Made by a program: the position numbers and the translations under genes. A stretch of 25,953 nucleotides of DNA, taken from NCBI GenBank assembly GCA_003451675.1, contig DMCY01000023.1:1-25953 (forward strand). Reading direction: 5' to 3'. The stretch's first letter is position 1. The number at the start of each line of letters is the position of its first letter. This stretch comes from Candidatus Atribacteria bacterium. GTDB taxonomy: Bacteria > Atribacterota > JS1 > SB-45 > 34-128. Below, piece after piece: positions 1 to 8,400 of the stretch. The notes beneath the pieces are model-generated. The model had not been told where the DNA came from. It worked only from the letters and a program-made list of their open reading frames with translations, and did no database searches.

Positions 1-101
1 CGATCCTTATTTACCTTATCCCGGTTAACTATCTTTCCGTTCCCCTGCATAATAGTTATTTGTGAATACCTCGTATGGGCGTCTATACCTATAGAATACA
101 T
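1..101 (-). CDS. IS110-family transposase, N-terminal fragment (cut by window edge)
   Basis: The minus strand reads ATG at 101 down to the window edge, giving about 33 residues that begin MYSIGIDAHTRYSQITIM. The short IGID motif followed by a His and a beta-hairpin-like stretch is the usual start of the RuvC-like DEDD domain of IS110 transposases, the Asp being the first catalytic acidic residue. A strong ribosome binding site (TAAGGAGGTG, minus strand) sits six bases before the ATG, which fixes the start. IS110 enzymes recombine DNA guided by a structured RNA made from the element's own non-coding end. The rest of the gene lies outside the window, so whether it is intact cannot be judged. 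Confidence 0.72.
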   Translation of the reverse strand, partial: MYSIGIDAHTRYSQITIMQGNGKIVNRDKVNKD

Positions 102-273
102 CTTGCACCTCCTTATGGGTTTAGGGTTTATCTTCCCCTATTTTACCACCTTACCTGAGGTGCATCTGGCTTTCATTTTACCTTTTTATTATATTTTTGC
201 AATCCTTCTCTGGTTATTTGTCTTATTACTAACCAAAGAAAGTATTATTAATATATAATATTTTTTCCTCTAA
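102..273 (-). other. Leader of the IS110-like element; possible bridge-RNA region
   Basis: About 170 bases without a gene lie between the IS110-like start codon and the 25-nt terminal sequence. On either strand there are short stems, for example CACCT/AGGTG at 147-162 with a six-base loop, and GGTTA/TAACC further out. In the IS110 group (IS621) the non-coding end upstream of the transposase encodes the bridge RNA, and its length is similar. Placing such an RNA here is inference from position and size; no homology or full fold could be computed. Confidence 0.3.
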
Positions 274-298
274 CTACCCCACTAAAGTTTACACTAAC
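274..298 (-). repeat. 25-nt terminal sequence, left copy
   Basis: This stretch is the exact reverse complement of 25323-25347. Read on the minus strand it begins GTTAGTGTAAACTTTAGTGG and continues into TTAGA, then diverges from the right copy. Its inner edge (298/299) coincides with the breakpoint of the truncated palindrome at 299-332, so it is probably the end of an inserted element. Confidence 0.7.
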
Positions 299-332
299 CC
301 AAAAAGTGCCTGGCACCTTTTGGCAACTTTTT
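299..332. repeat. 43-nt palindrome family, copy 1 (left arm truncated)
   Basis: Centre T at 311. The full 21-nt right arm (312-332) is present, but only 12 nt of the left arm (299-310) remain, with one mismatch. The missing outer left arm is replaced by the 25-nt terminal sequence at 274-298, as expected if a mobile element inserted into or beside the palindrome. The right arm differs from the other subtypes (GGCAAC outer segment). Confidence 0.85.
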
Positions 333-361
333 AGTAAGTTTGGGGGAGGAAGGGGGGTTTG

Positions 362-370
362 TGGTATAAT
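362..370 (+). promoter_or_regulatory. Extended -10 promoter for psuK-psuG
   Basis: TGGTATAAT matches the extended -10 form (TGnTATAAT) at 362-370, about 39 bases before the psuK ATG. No good -35 hexamer is visible at 16-18 bases, which is typical of extended -10 promoters. The ribosome binding site GGAGAAGG is at 392-399. Confidence 0.55.
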
Positions 371-408
371 GGAAAAAATATTATCGGTTTTGGAGAAGGT
401 TTTTTAAA

Positions 409-1494
409 ATGGTAATAACCAGAATAAGAGAGGAAGTTTTGAGTTCTCCGAGATTAAGTGATGGCCGAGGAAGATTTGGCGGGGTAGTGGTGATAGGTGG
501 AGCTAATATTGATTTGAGAGGCAGGCCTGCTGGAGAGGTGCTGGAAAGACATACGTCCAACCCGGGCAAGATAAATGTTGGTTCGGGAGGAGTGGGAAGG
601 AATATTGCCCATAATCTGGCTTTGCTTAATGTGCCGGTTACTTTGTTGAGTGCAGTAGGAGACGATGGAGAAGGGATAAGGATTTTGGAGGAGACCGGGA
701 AGGCTGGAGTGAAGACGGAGCAGATGATAATATCGGGAGAGCATCCTACCGGAATATATCTGGCCATATTAGATGAGATGGGTGAGATGGAAGTAGCGGT
801 CTCAGATATGCAGATTTTAGAGGAAATTACGGTGGAATATTTGAGGTCAAAGGCCTATCTGATTAAGGAGAGTAAGATAGTGGTGATGGATACTAATATA
901 CCGGAGGAGAGCATCGGATATGTGGTGGATTTGTGTAATAAAGTTAATGTTCCTCTTTTTATCGAGCCGGTATCGGTGGAGAAGGCTAAGAAGTTAAGGA
1001 AGATATTGGATGGGAGCGGAAAAGGAAGGGGAAGCGGAAGATGGGTTATTGCTTATATAACTCCGAGTGAAGATGAGCTGGAATCAATTTTGGGGGTGGA
1101 GCCGGAGAGAGATAGCGACGAGGATGAAGGTATAGAAGATGTAGATGTAGATATGGCGAAGGCGGCAGAGGAACTAAGGCGCAAGGGGGCAAAGAATGTG
1201 ATTGTCACTTTAGGAAAAAGAGGAATATATGTCTCTTGTGGCGGGGCTGGCGAAAGAAGGAAAGAGGATTGGAACAAATTTATGGCACCCTACAGGGGCG
1301 AAGTAGTGGATGTAACCGGGGCTGGAGATGCGCTGGTAGCCGGACTGGTTTATGGAATTTACAAGGGATATTCTCTGGAGATGGCGGCAAGATTTGGCCT
1401 GGGGGCGGCGGCTTTGACTATTTCTACAAAAGAGGCAGTAAGGAGAGATTTAAGAGAAGGATTATTGAGAAGCAGGATAGAAGAGGAGAAATAA
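409..1494 (+). CDS. psuK: Pseudouridine kinase (PfkB family)
   Basis: A PfkB/ribokinase-family sugar kinase of 361 residues that most likely phosphorylates pseudouridine to pseudouridine 5'-phosphate in the cytoplasm. The N-terminal signature GGANIDLRG is followed by NPGKINVGSGGVGRNIAHNL, the substrate-binding loop typical of PsuK. The anion hole and catalytic motif GAGD is at residues 304-307. The pathway assignment rests on the next gene, 43 bases downstream, which is a clear pseudouridine-5'-phosphate glycosidase; kinase and glycosidase usually form this pair. The ATG at 409 is preceded by GGAGAAGG with nine-base spacing. Two charged, low-complexity stretches (about residues 198-206 and 228-245, the latter rich in Asp/Glu) look longer than in other family members. 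Confidence 0.88.
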   Translation: MVITRIREEVLSSPRLSDGRGRFGGVVVIGGANIDLRGRPAGEVLERHTSNPGKINVGSGGVGRNIAHNLALLNVPVTLLSAVGDDGEGIRILEETGKAGVKTEQMIISGEHPTGIYLAILDEMGEMEVAVSDMQILEEITVEYLRSKAYLIKESKIVVMDTNIPEESIGYVVDLCNKVNVPLFIEPVSVEKAKKLRKILDGSGKGRGSGRWVIAYITPSEDELESILGVEPERDSDEDEGIEDVDVDMAKAAEELRRKGAKNVIVTLGKRGIYVSCGGAGERRKEDWNKFMAPYRGEVVDVTGAGDALVAGLVYGIYKGYSLEMAARFGLGAAALTISTKEAVRRDLREGLLRSRIEEEK

Positions 1495-1537
1495 GAAGAG
1501 GAGAAAGGAAAAGGAGGAAGGTTGTTATAAATTAATT

Positions 1538-2506
1538 ATGAGTGCAAGTGCGAGGGTGAGTGGAAAAAGATTTTTTGATTTTAAAGATGAAGTAAAAGAG
1601 GCCCTGGAAGAAGGGAAGCCGGTGGTGGCTTTAGAATCGACTTTAATATCTCATGGGTTTCCTTATCCGGAAAATTTAGAGGTGGCTGGGCAAATGCAAG
1701 AGATTATACGAGGATGTGGAGTTGTGCCTGCCACTATCGCCATAATTAGAGGAAAGATAAAGGTAGGTCTGACGAGGGGTGAGCTGGAATTTATGGCGAC
1801 TTCTAAAGATATTATAAAAGCCAGCAGGAGAGATTTGGCAGTGATAGCAGCTAAAGGTTTAAATGGAGCTACTACGGTAGCGGCAACTATGGTGGTGGCG
1901 GAGAAGGCCGGGATAAAAGTCTTTGCAACCGGCGGAATAGGGGGAGTGCATCGGGGAACAGAGAAGACTTTTGATATATCGGCAGATTTGCAGGAATTGG
2001 CGCGGACCCCGGTAGCCGTAGTGTGTAGCGGGGCAAAGTCGATACTTGATTTACCTTTGACCAAGGAATATTTAGAAACCATGGGAGTACCGGTGATCGG
2101 ATTTGGAAGTGAAGAACTGCCCGCTTTTTATTGTCGGGAGAGCGGACTAAAAGTTGATTATGTGGTAAATGATGAGAAGGAAGCAGTGGGGATAATGAGA
2201 GCTATGCAGGATTTAGGATTAGGAGGGGGAATGATTATTGCTAATCCTGTTCCTGAGGAATATGCCCTTTCAATGGAGTATACGAATGAAATGATAGAAG
2301 GGGCGGTTAAGGCGGCAGAGAAAGAAGGGATAAAAGGAAAGAACTTAACCCCTTATTTATTGAACAAGATAAAAGAATTAACCGGAGGCAAAAGCCTGAA
2401 AGCCAATATTGAGCTGGTAAAAAACAATGCTCGGGTAGCCGCAAAAATCGCTTACGAACTAAAAAGTTTCCCAAAGGTGCCAGGCACCTTTGGGAAACTT
2501 TTTTAA
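1538..2506 (+). CDS. psuG: Pseudouridine-5'-phosphate glycosidase
   Basis: PsuG (indigoidine synthase A/YeiN family) reversibly cleaves the C-C glycosidic bond of pseudouridine 5'-phosphate to uracil and ribose 5-phosphate. The diagnostic VVALESTLISHGFPYPENLE block lies near residues 28-47, with the conserved Glu at 33; IGGVHRG and KSILDLPLT blocks follow. It is coupled with psuK just upstream. A purine-rich AAGGAGGAAGG at 1511-1521 is somewhat far from the ATG. The last 14 residues (KSFPKVPGTFGKLF) are encoded by a 43-nt palindrome at 2461-2503, with the TAA immediately after it. The natural C-terminus has therefore been replaced or extended by a repeat insertion; the catalytic body appears complete. 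Confidence 0.93.
   Translation: MSASARVSGKRFFDFKDEVKEALEEGKPVVALESTLISHGFPYPENLEVAGQMQEIIRGCGVVPATIAIIRGKIKVGLTRGELEFMATSKDIIKASRRDLAVIAAKGLNGATTVAATMVVAEKAGIKVFATGGIGGVHRGTEKTFDISADLQELARTPVAVVCSGAKSILDLPLTKEYLETMGVPVIGFGSEELPAFYCRESGLKVDYVVNDEKEAVGIMRAMQDLGLGGGMIIANPVPEEYALSMEYTNEMIEGAVKAAEKEGIKGKNLTPYLLNKIKELTGGKSLKANIELVKNNARVAAKIAYELKSFPKVPGTFGKLF
2461..2503. repeat. 43-nt palindrome, copy 2 (inside the 3' end of psuG)
   Basis: A perfect palindrome of 21-nt arms around centre A (2482), arm AAAAAGTTTCCCAAAGGTGC plus C. It lies entirely in the psuG reading frame and encodes its C-terminal tail. With its trailing T run it could also serve as a factor-independent terminator. Confidence 0.95.
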
Positions 2507-2629
2507 CTTTTTAGTACATAGGATAAATTTGGTGTCGGGAGCCTAATAAAGTATGTGGATAAAATAAGGTGTGATATAATAAAATTGTGTAAGAAGAATT
2601 CAATTTTTATATTGAGGTCGGCGAATTTA

Positions 2630-3031
2630 ATGATTGGTAACGAAAAGATTAATATTATAAAAAATATTTTAGTGCAGGCATTTAGCCCTTATCTAATTTA
2701 TATTTTTGGTTCTACGGTAAAAAATAGAGACAGAGGAGAAAGCGATATAGATATTGGTATTCTGACTGATAGAAGAGTAGACGAGTACGAATTATTTATT
2801 CTATCTCAAAAATTAGCAGATATTTTAAAAAAGGAAGTAGATCTTATAGATTTGAATAAGGCTTCAACCGTTTTCAAAATTCAAATTATAAAAACAGGAA
2901 AATTAATCTATAATTCTAATAATCTAAAGAAAATGTATTTTCAGATAAGGACCATAAAAGATTACGCAATCTTAAACGAGGAAAGACAAGAGGTAATAGA
3001 TAAAATTAAATCAAGGGGTGCTCGAATATGA
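2630..3031 (+). CDS. Minimal nucleotidyltransferase (MntA-like antitoxin)
   Basis: A small protein of about 133 residues with the pol-beta-type nucleotidyltransferase signature IFGSTVKNRDRGESDIDIGI: Gly-Ser followed by Asp-x-Asp. The closing segment (VDLIDLNKAS and later GKLIY) is typical of MNT proteins that act as antitoxins by AMPylating a HEPN ribonuclease toxin. An open frame extends upstream to GTG 2555, but ATG 2630 gives the usual family length. The stop overlaps a following ATG (ATGA, 3028-3031), the arrangement expected for a translationally coupled HEPN partner. That frame stops after nine codons, so the toxin is absent here. Base composition is more AT-rich than the flanking enzymes, consistent with horizontal arrival. 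Confidence 0.75.
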   Translation: MIGNEKINIIKNILVQAFSPYLIYIFGSTVKNRDRGESDIDIGILTDRRVDEYELFILSQKLADILKKEVDLIDLNKASTVFKIQIIKTGKLIYNSNNLKKMYFQIRTIKDYAILNEERQEVIDKIKSRGARI

Positions 3032-3057
3032 TCGATTTTGAAGGACTAAATACCTAA
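3028..3057 (+). pseudogene. Possible remnant start of a HEPN toxin gene
   Basis: An ATG overlapping the stop of the MNT gene opens a nine-codon frame (MIDFEGLNT) before TAA. HEPN partners commonly begin at exactly this overlap. With only 55 bases before the next gene, at most a stub remains. This could equally be chance. Confidence 0.2.
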
Positions 3058-3086
3058 ATAAAAATATTGATTTAAGAGGAATTTTT

Positions 3087-4325
3087 ATGGAAATAGTTAT
3101 TGTGGGGGCTGGCCCGATAGGATGTTATATAGCACAGTTGTTGAGGAAATGCGGGATTAATAGCTTTAGAATTATTGAAGAACACGATGAGGTAGGCAGG
3201 CCGGTAAGGTGTGCCGGGATTGTGGGCAAGCCGGTTTTCGAAGATAGTTTAATACCTTTATCGAGAGGTTCTATATTAAATCAGATTAACGGAGCCTTAT
3301 TTTTTTACCGGGGAGATAGTTTTAAGATAGAAAGGTCCGGGGTAGCTCTTGTAGTTGACAGGGAGAAGTTTGATAAAGAGTTGAGCCAGGGATTAGAAGT
3401 GGAATATGGGAGAAGATTACTGGAGATAGAGGAAGAAGGAGAAGGCGATGGAAGTAGGTATCGGCTAAAGACCAATCAGGGCGATATCTGGGCTGATATA
3501 GTTATTGGAGCTGATGGACCGCAGTCCCGGGTGAGAAAGTTTATAGATTCGAAGGGAAAAGTAAAAGAGGAAAAAAGAGGAAGCGAGGCGAAAAAAAATG
3601 GTAGTAGTGGCAGTGATGGCATTGATGGGATTGATGGCATTGATGTCTCCGGGGAAACTAAATTTTATAAAGGGGTCCAGTATAGAATAAAATTAGAAGA
3701 TTTAAAAGGCTTAGAAGATGATTTTTTTTCCGGGGAGTTGACCCGGATATATATGCGGGAAGGAATCCCTTTTTTTGTGTGGATTATCCCTGAAGGAGAC
3801 GGAATTATACGATTAGGGGTAATTGCAGAAAATGGACGCAGAGAGTTAAAGCGAGTGATAGAAGAAGAAGGGATAAAAGGTGAAATTATCGATAGATTAG
3901 CCGGGATTATTCCGATAGGACTGTGCCGAAGTGTTTACAGAAAGGTAGCGGTAGTGGGAGATGCAGCCCGGCAGGTAAAACCTCTGACCGGGGGAGGAAT
4001 TTATTACGGGATGAGGGCGGCCGATATTCTGGTGGAGTGTATTCAGGAAGGTGCGCTGGCCGAATATGACAAGAGATGGAAGAGTAAATTTGGCAGAGAA
4101 ATTAAATTTGGACTGTGGGCCAGGAAAGTTTACGAGAGATTAAATAAAGATGAGCATGAATTAGAGGATATTTTTTTGTTGTTTAAAGAGAATGCAGAAT
4201 TTATCGAGCAGGCGGCAAATTTTGAAAACCATTCTTTAGTATTTAGGGAGGCATTTAAGAGGCCGATGATATTTATGAAAGCCGGTAAAATTTTGGGGAG
4301 GAATATAGGGAAGATCTTATTTTAA
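3087..4325 (+). CDS. Geranylgeranyl reductase family FAD-dependent oxidoreductase
   Basis: A flavoprotein of 412 residues. The N-terminal Rossmann motif GAGPIG (7-12) binds FAD. It is followed by GRPVRCAGIVG, the signature of geranylgeranyl reductases and digeranylgeranylglycerophospholipid reductases, and later by VVGDAARQVKPLTGGGIYYG, the second FAD motif. These enzymes saturate prenyl chains of lipids, quinones or polyprenol carriers; the substrate here is unknown. Between about residues 153 and 192 there is a hydrophilic insert containing a DGI repeat encoded by a nine-base tandem repeat. The ATG has AGAGGA upstream, and rmlA follows after 27 bases, so they are probably co-transcribed. 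Confidence 0.82.
   Translation: MEIVIVGAGPIGCYIAQLLRKCGINSFRIIEEHDEVGRPVRCAGIVGKPVFEDSLIPLSRGSILNQINGALFFYRGDSFKIERSGVALVVDREKFDKELSQGLEVEYGRRLLEIEEEGEGDGSRYRLKTNQGDIWADIVIGADGPQSRVRKFIDSKGKVKEEKRGSEAKKNGSSGSDGIDGIDGIDVSGETKFYKGVQYRIKLEDLKGLEDDFFSGELTRIYMREGIPFFVWIIPEGDGIIRLGVIAENGRRELKRVIEEEGIKGEIIDRLAGIIPIGLCRSVYRKVAVVGDAARQVKPLTGGGIYYGMRAADILVECIQEGALAEYDKRWKSKFGREIKFGLWARKVYERLNKDEHELEDIFLLFKENAEFIEQAANFENHSLVFREAFKRPMIFMKAGKILGRNIGKILF
3615..3645 (+). repeat. 9-nt tandem repeat coding for (DGI)n
   Basis: Three units of GATGGNATT plus a partial fourth, in frame within the FAD oxidoreductase and encoding DGIDGIDGID. The period is a multiple of three, so copy-number changes would not break the frame. 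Confidence 0.8.
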
Positions 4326-4352
4326 AGGGAATAAGAGGAGGGAGAAATTAAA

Positions 4353-5423
4353 TTGAAATCAATTATTCTTTGTGCAGGAAAAGGCACTCGCCTTAGACCA
4401 CTAACTCATACGAGCGCTAAACATTTAATTCCCATTGTCAACAAACCAGCACTTTTTTATGCGATAGAGGCGATTAGGGATTGCGAAATAAAAGATATTG
4501 GCATAATCATTGGAGAGACCGGAGAAGATATAAAGAGAGAGCTTAGAGAGGGTGGTAAGTGGGGAGTGAATATTTCTTACATCGAACAGAAGGAAGCCCT
4601 GGGTTTAGCTCATGCGGTATCAGTGGCGCGTGATTTTTTGGGAGAAGATAAATTTTTGATGTATTTAGGGGATAACCTTTTAAAGAACGGGGTAGAAAGA
4701 TATGCGGATAAATTTATTCAAGGGAATTATAATGCCTTTGTATTATTGACTGAAGTGAATGACCCGAGGCAATTTGGAGTTGCTGAGTTGGAAGAGGGAA
4801 GAGTTGTACGAGTAGTGGAAAAACCTAAAGAACCAGTCAGTAATTTAGCTTTAATAGGGGTTTATTTTTTTGATAAAAATGTTCATCAGGCTATTGGGAG
4901 CATAAAACCTTCGGCCCGGGGGGAATTGGAGATTACCGATGCCATTCAGTGGATGATCGATAAGGGCTATAAAGTGGGAGCTGAAGTAATTGGGGGCTGG
5001 TGGAAAGATACAGGTAAGCCGGATGATGTTTTGGAAGCTAATCGCTTAATTTTAGAAGATATTGAGAGAGATATTGGTGGGGCGAAAGTAGTGGATGAAG
5101 CCTCTCAGATTTTAGGAAGGGTAAAAATCGGAAAAGGTTCAGAGATTATAAACTCTAAGATATTGGGCCCGGTGATAATCGGAGAAAAGGTCAGGATATT
5201 AGATTCCTATGTCGGTCCCTTTACTTCTCTTTCTGAAAGAGTAGAGATAATCAAAAGCGAAATTGAGTACAGTGTAGTTTTAGAAGAGAGTAAATTGGAA
5301 TATATAAAGGGACGAATGCAAAGATGCCTGATAGGCAAGGGCGTGAGAGTTTACCACTCTAAAGACCTGCCCCGGGTGTACGAATTTACCCTTGGCGACC
5401 ATAGCAAAGTCGGCCTATTATAA
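4353..5423 (+). CDS. rmlA: Glucose-1-phosphate thymidylyltransferase, long form
   Basis: A sugar nucleotidyltransferase of 356 residues that most likely makes dTDP-glucose from glucose 1-phosphate. The N-terminus carries the nucleotide-binding loop GKGTRLRPLT. Later come LGDNLL (metal-binding Asp), VVEKPKEP and GGWWKDTGKPDDVLEAN. The C-terminal third is a left-handed beta-helix-like region, which marks the long RmlA form rather than the short one of O-antigen clusters. The start is TTG at 4353, supported by GAGGAGGGAG at 4335-4344. No rmlBCD genes are in the window, so the end sugar is not known; it may feed the surface polysaccharide genes at 13-18 kb. Confidence 0.85.
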   Translation: MKSIILCAGKGTRLRPLTHTSAKHLIPIVNKPALFYAIEAIRDCEIKDIGIIIGETGEDIKRELREGGKWGVNISYIEQKEALGLAHAVSVARDFLGEDKFLMYLGDNLLKNGVERYADKFIQGNYNAFVLLTEVNDPRQFGVAELEEGRVVRVVEKPKEPVSNLALIGVYFFDKNVHQAIGSIKPSARGELEITDAIQWMIDKGYKVGAEVIGGWWKDTGKPDDVLEANRLILEDIERDIGGAKVVDEASQILGRVKIGKGSEIINSKILGPVIIGEKVRILDSYVGPFTSLSERVEIIKSEIEYSVVLEESKLEYIKGRMQRCLIGKGVRVYHSKDLPRVYEFTLGDHSKVGLL

Positions 5424-5427
5424 AGAT

Positions 5428-5470
5428 AAAAAGTTTCCCAAAGGTGCCAGGCACCTTTGGGAAACTTTTT
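5428..5470. repeat. 43-nt palindrome, copy 3, between convergent genes
   Basis: Perfect palindrome, centre A (5449), arms identical to copy 2. It begins five bases after the rmlA stop and its last T is the first base of the complement of the stop codon of the minus-strand outer-membrane gene. An A-tract, GC-centred stem and T-tract on both strands fit a bidirectional terminator between convergent genes. Confidence 0.95.
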
Positions 5471-8400
5471 TAGAAGGAAGAGCCTAAAGTGATGTAGATA
5501 TCATATCCGTGGGGGTCGGCCAGGGCTTTGGCTGCCCCCAATCTTAGGGTAAAGGAAGAGTTGTATTGGTAATTAAAGTCTGCTTTTAGTTCTGCTCCGA
5601 TACTGGATTTAAAATCCTGCCAGATAGAATTAATTTCATTATTTTCGGTATTTATATTTATGCTGGAGTTGGAGTTGGAGCTTTCCCAGGCATTTCCGAT
5701 ATCGATAAAGAGGTCACCAGAAAGTCTTTCTAAAAAGATGGAGAGAGGGCCAAGTTTAAGGCTGTGCTCAATGTTGGCTAAGGGGAAACGATATTCTAAG
5801 CTGGTTAAGATAAGATTATTCCCTTCAAGGGTGGCATGTTTGTAACCCCGCAGAGAGAAGGTATTCACATCAGTATTACTAAGATTATCTGATGAATAGT
5901 TACTTCCTAATTTAAATTTTTCCCCGTCCAAACCTGATTCTAATATACTTGAAGAGCTGGTGCCAGCTACCAGGCGAAGAGCCAGGACCTGATGAAGTGG
6001 AGGCAGGGGAATAAATTTCCTGCCATCAAATATTAATTTATCAAAAGTATAATCACCACCCAGGGCTTTATCAGCATGTTCGTAGGTTAGAGAGAAAGAG
6101 TTGCCCAGTTCGGGACTGATAGAGAATCCATATTTTTCTGCATCAGAATAGGAGTAGCCTAGTCTCAGGCTACCGATTTTCTCCTGGTTAGCATTTAGTG
6201 GAGATGATGATGTGTTAGTGTCAGTAATGGATGATTTTTCGTATTGATAGCCGAGAAAAAATATCTGTCGATAAGGACGCGAATTTGTATTTGTGGTGAA
6301 GTCAGTCTGTCCTTTAAATGGGAAATAAATATTTACACCGGATTTTCCCTCTTCCCACCAGGAGGTTTGAGTTTGGGAAGATAAAATAGCATTTCCAGAT
6401 AGACAAAGATTAACAATAGGGAAGTGGCTATAATTATAATAATTGAAGTTGTAAGATAGGTTATTATTGAGTATCCCATAAGTAACGCTTAAGGGAAGAG
6501 AATGAAATCCCAGTACATCCTTTAATTCAGTTGAAAAACCAACTCCCAGGTCGTTTTCAGTGAGTTGAGCAGCGGGAATCCAATAGGTGGGCGGCCAGAA
6601 GGAGGCTAAAGGATGGTAAGGGTGGATCGGGTAATTACTTTTAGAATTAGAAGGGGTATTTAGGCCTTTATTGAATTGTTGTGCTGCCATAATTGGGGGC
6701 TCAGTACATTCTATTTCTATTTCTGTCCACTGATTGAGGTCTGTGTTTGGGTTCGAGTTTGGGTTTAGGTTTAGGTCCACTTTCATAAGGTGCAGTTCAT
6801 ATCCTGTGGCGTGATATTCGATAAAGGCTAGCTGGCTGCCATCGGGAGAGATGGCGGGCTGAAAGGATCCACCCAGGACATTGGTTATCTGATATAATTT
6901 TTTATCGGAAAGCGAAAAGGCAAAGATGTTATAAAATCCGGTACGGTCTGAGGTAAAGAAGAGATATTGGCCATCGGGAGACCAACAAGGGCTAATATCA
7001 ATAGATTTATCGCAAAAGATGGGCTGGAGAATAGAATTACCGATATTTTCGAGGTCAAGATTTAAGATACATATATCCTGATGACCATGGCGCCAGGCAG
7101 AAAGGGCTATCCTGTCCCCTTTGGGAGACCAGGATGGTTGAGATAATTGAGTACCATCTCGAAAATCTGTTAGATAGACAATGTCTTCTTTGGTAATTAG
7201 TTTATAGGTGGACTGGTTTTCATTAATTGATGAGCTTGGGGAAGGTAAATTAATTAGAGCTAAATTATTTGTTCCTGATTGATTAATTACTGCCACGATT
7301 TGAGGATTATCTGGGTTAGGTGACCAGCTGGGATCGCGAGCTCGCAGCCCCTCAGAAAGGCGGGTCTCTTTTTCTGTTTTTAGGTCGAACAAATAAAGGT
7401 CATAAAGTTTATAAAATTGCTCATAATCGTCTAATTTAGCATAAATTATTTTAGAACCGTCAGGAGATATGCTGAAAGAAGAATCCCGACCATAAGTTCT
7501 TTTAATTAAAGGCTCGTTTTTAATAGAATGAGGAGTTAAGGGAAGAGAAGGACTTAAAGGGTCGATAATTTGAATGAACGGATAGGAATGGGGTGTAGAA
7601 ACCTTAACTACTATTTTGTCTCCATCGGGGGTAGAAATCCAGCGCGGGTAATCGACCCAGTAATTGTATTTAGTTAATTGCTGGGAAGGAGTAAGATTTT
7701 TTTGAGAGAGAATTTTTTGCGCCTGGAGTTGATATTTCTCTTTTAAGTGGTCTTCCCAGGTTTGATATAGTTCGTTCAAGTTCAGGCCTATCGCTCTTTT
7801 TACGGCATAGTTAAACCCTAAATAGGGATATTCACAGAAAATTTCACTCATGGCAATTACTTTATCTTCTCCGTATTTTTGAGCTATAAAATGGATAAGG
7901 GATTGACCATAGATATAAGGTGCGGTACCGTCAGGCCAGGAAGTAAGATAATAGCCGCTTATCTGATCCAGAGTGTTAAATTGGTCTTCTAGGGCGGCCA
8001 TACGAAGATACATATCGTAGCGAGAATCTATTCCACGGCCTCCGGTGGTAAATTTAGTTTCATTATAAACTGCTAATCCTTCGATTGACCACATGGGCTG
8101 GAGGGCATTGGGAGTGAGTATCTGACCGAAAAGAGCGCGCAGGGCGGTTGTGAGTCCGGCGGTTATCTCGAAATGAGCCAGGTGGGTGTATTCGTGAGTG
8201 ATTACCATTTTAAGCCAGCTTTTAAATTTCATATCAAAGGATTTGGCGGTGGGGGCAGTCAGGGAGAGGCGAATCACCCGATGAGGGAAAGAGGAGGCAA
8301 AACCCAGGGCATAATCAGAAAAATCTTCCATAATTATGGCCATCTTTTGCAGATGATGATGCTTGTTGGGCGAGCCGAGCTGGGCATTAACCTGGTGGTA

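Noticed and set aside
381..1277. Minus-strand and alternate-frame open frames over psuK (and similar ones over psuG, rodA, the radical SAM gene and others)
   Set aside because: They lie opposite strongly supported genes, show no recognisable domain and have low-complexity Ser/Pro/Ile-rich composition typical of shadows.
2555..2629. GTG 2555 as the start of the MNT protein
   Set aside because: The extra 25 residues are not part of the family fold and no ribosome binding site precedes the GTG; ATG 2630 gives normal length.
5428..5470. Palindromes as ordinary intrinsic terminators only
   Set aside because: They could terminate transcription, but near-identical sequence at unrelated genes, also upstream of genes and within operons, points to a repeat family first.
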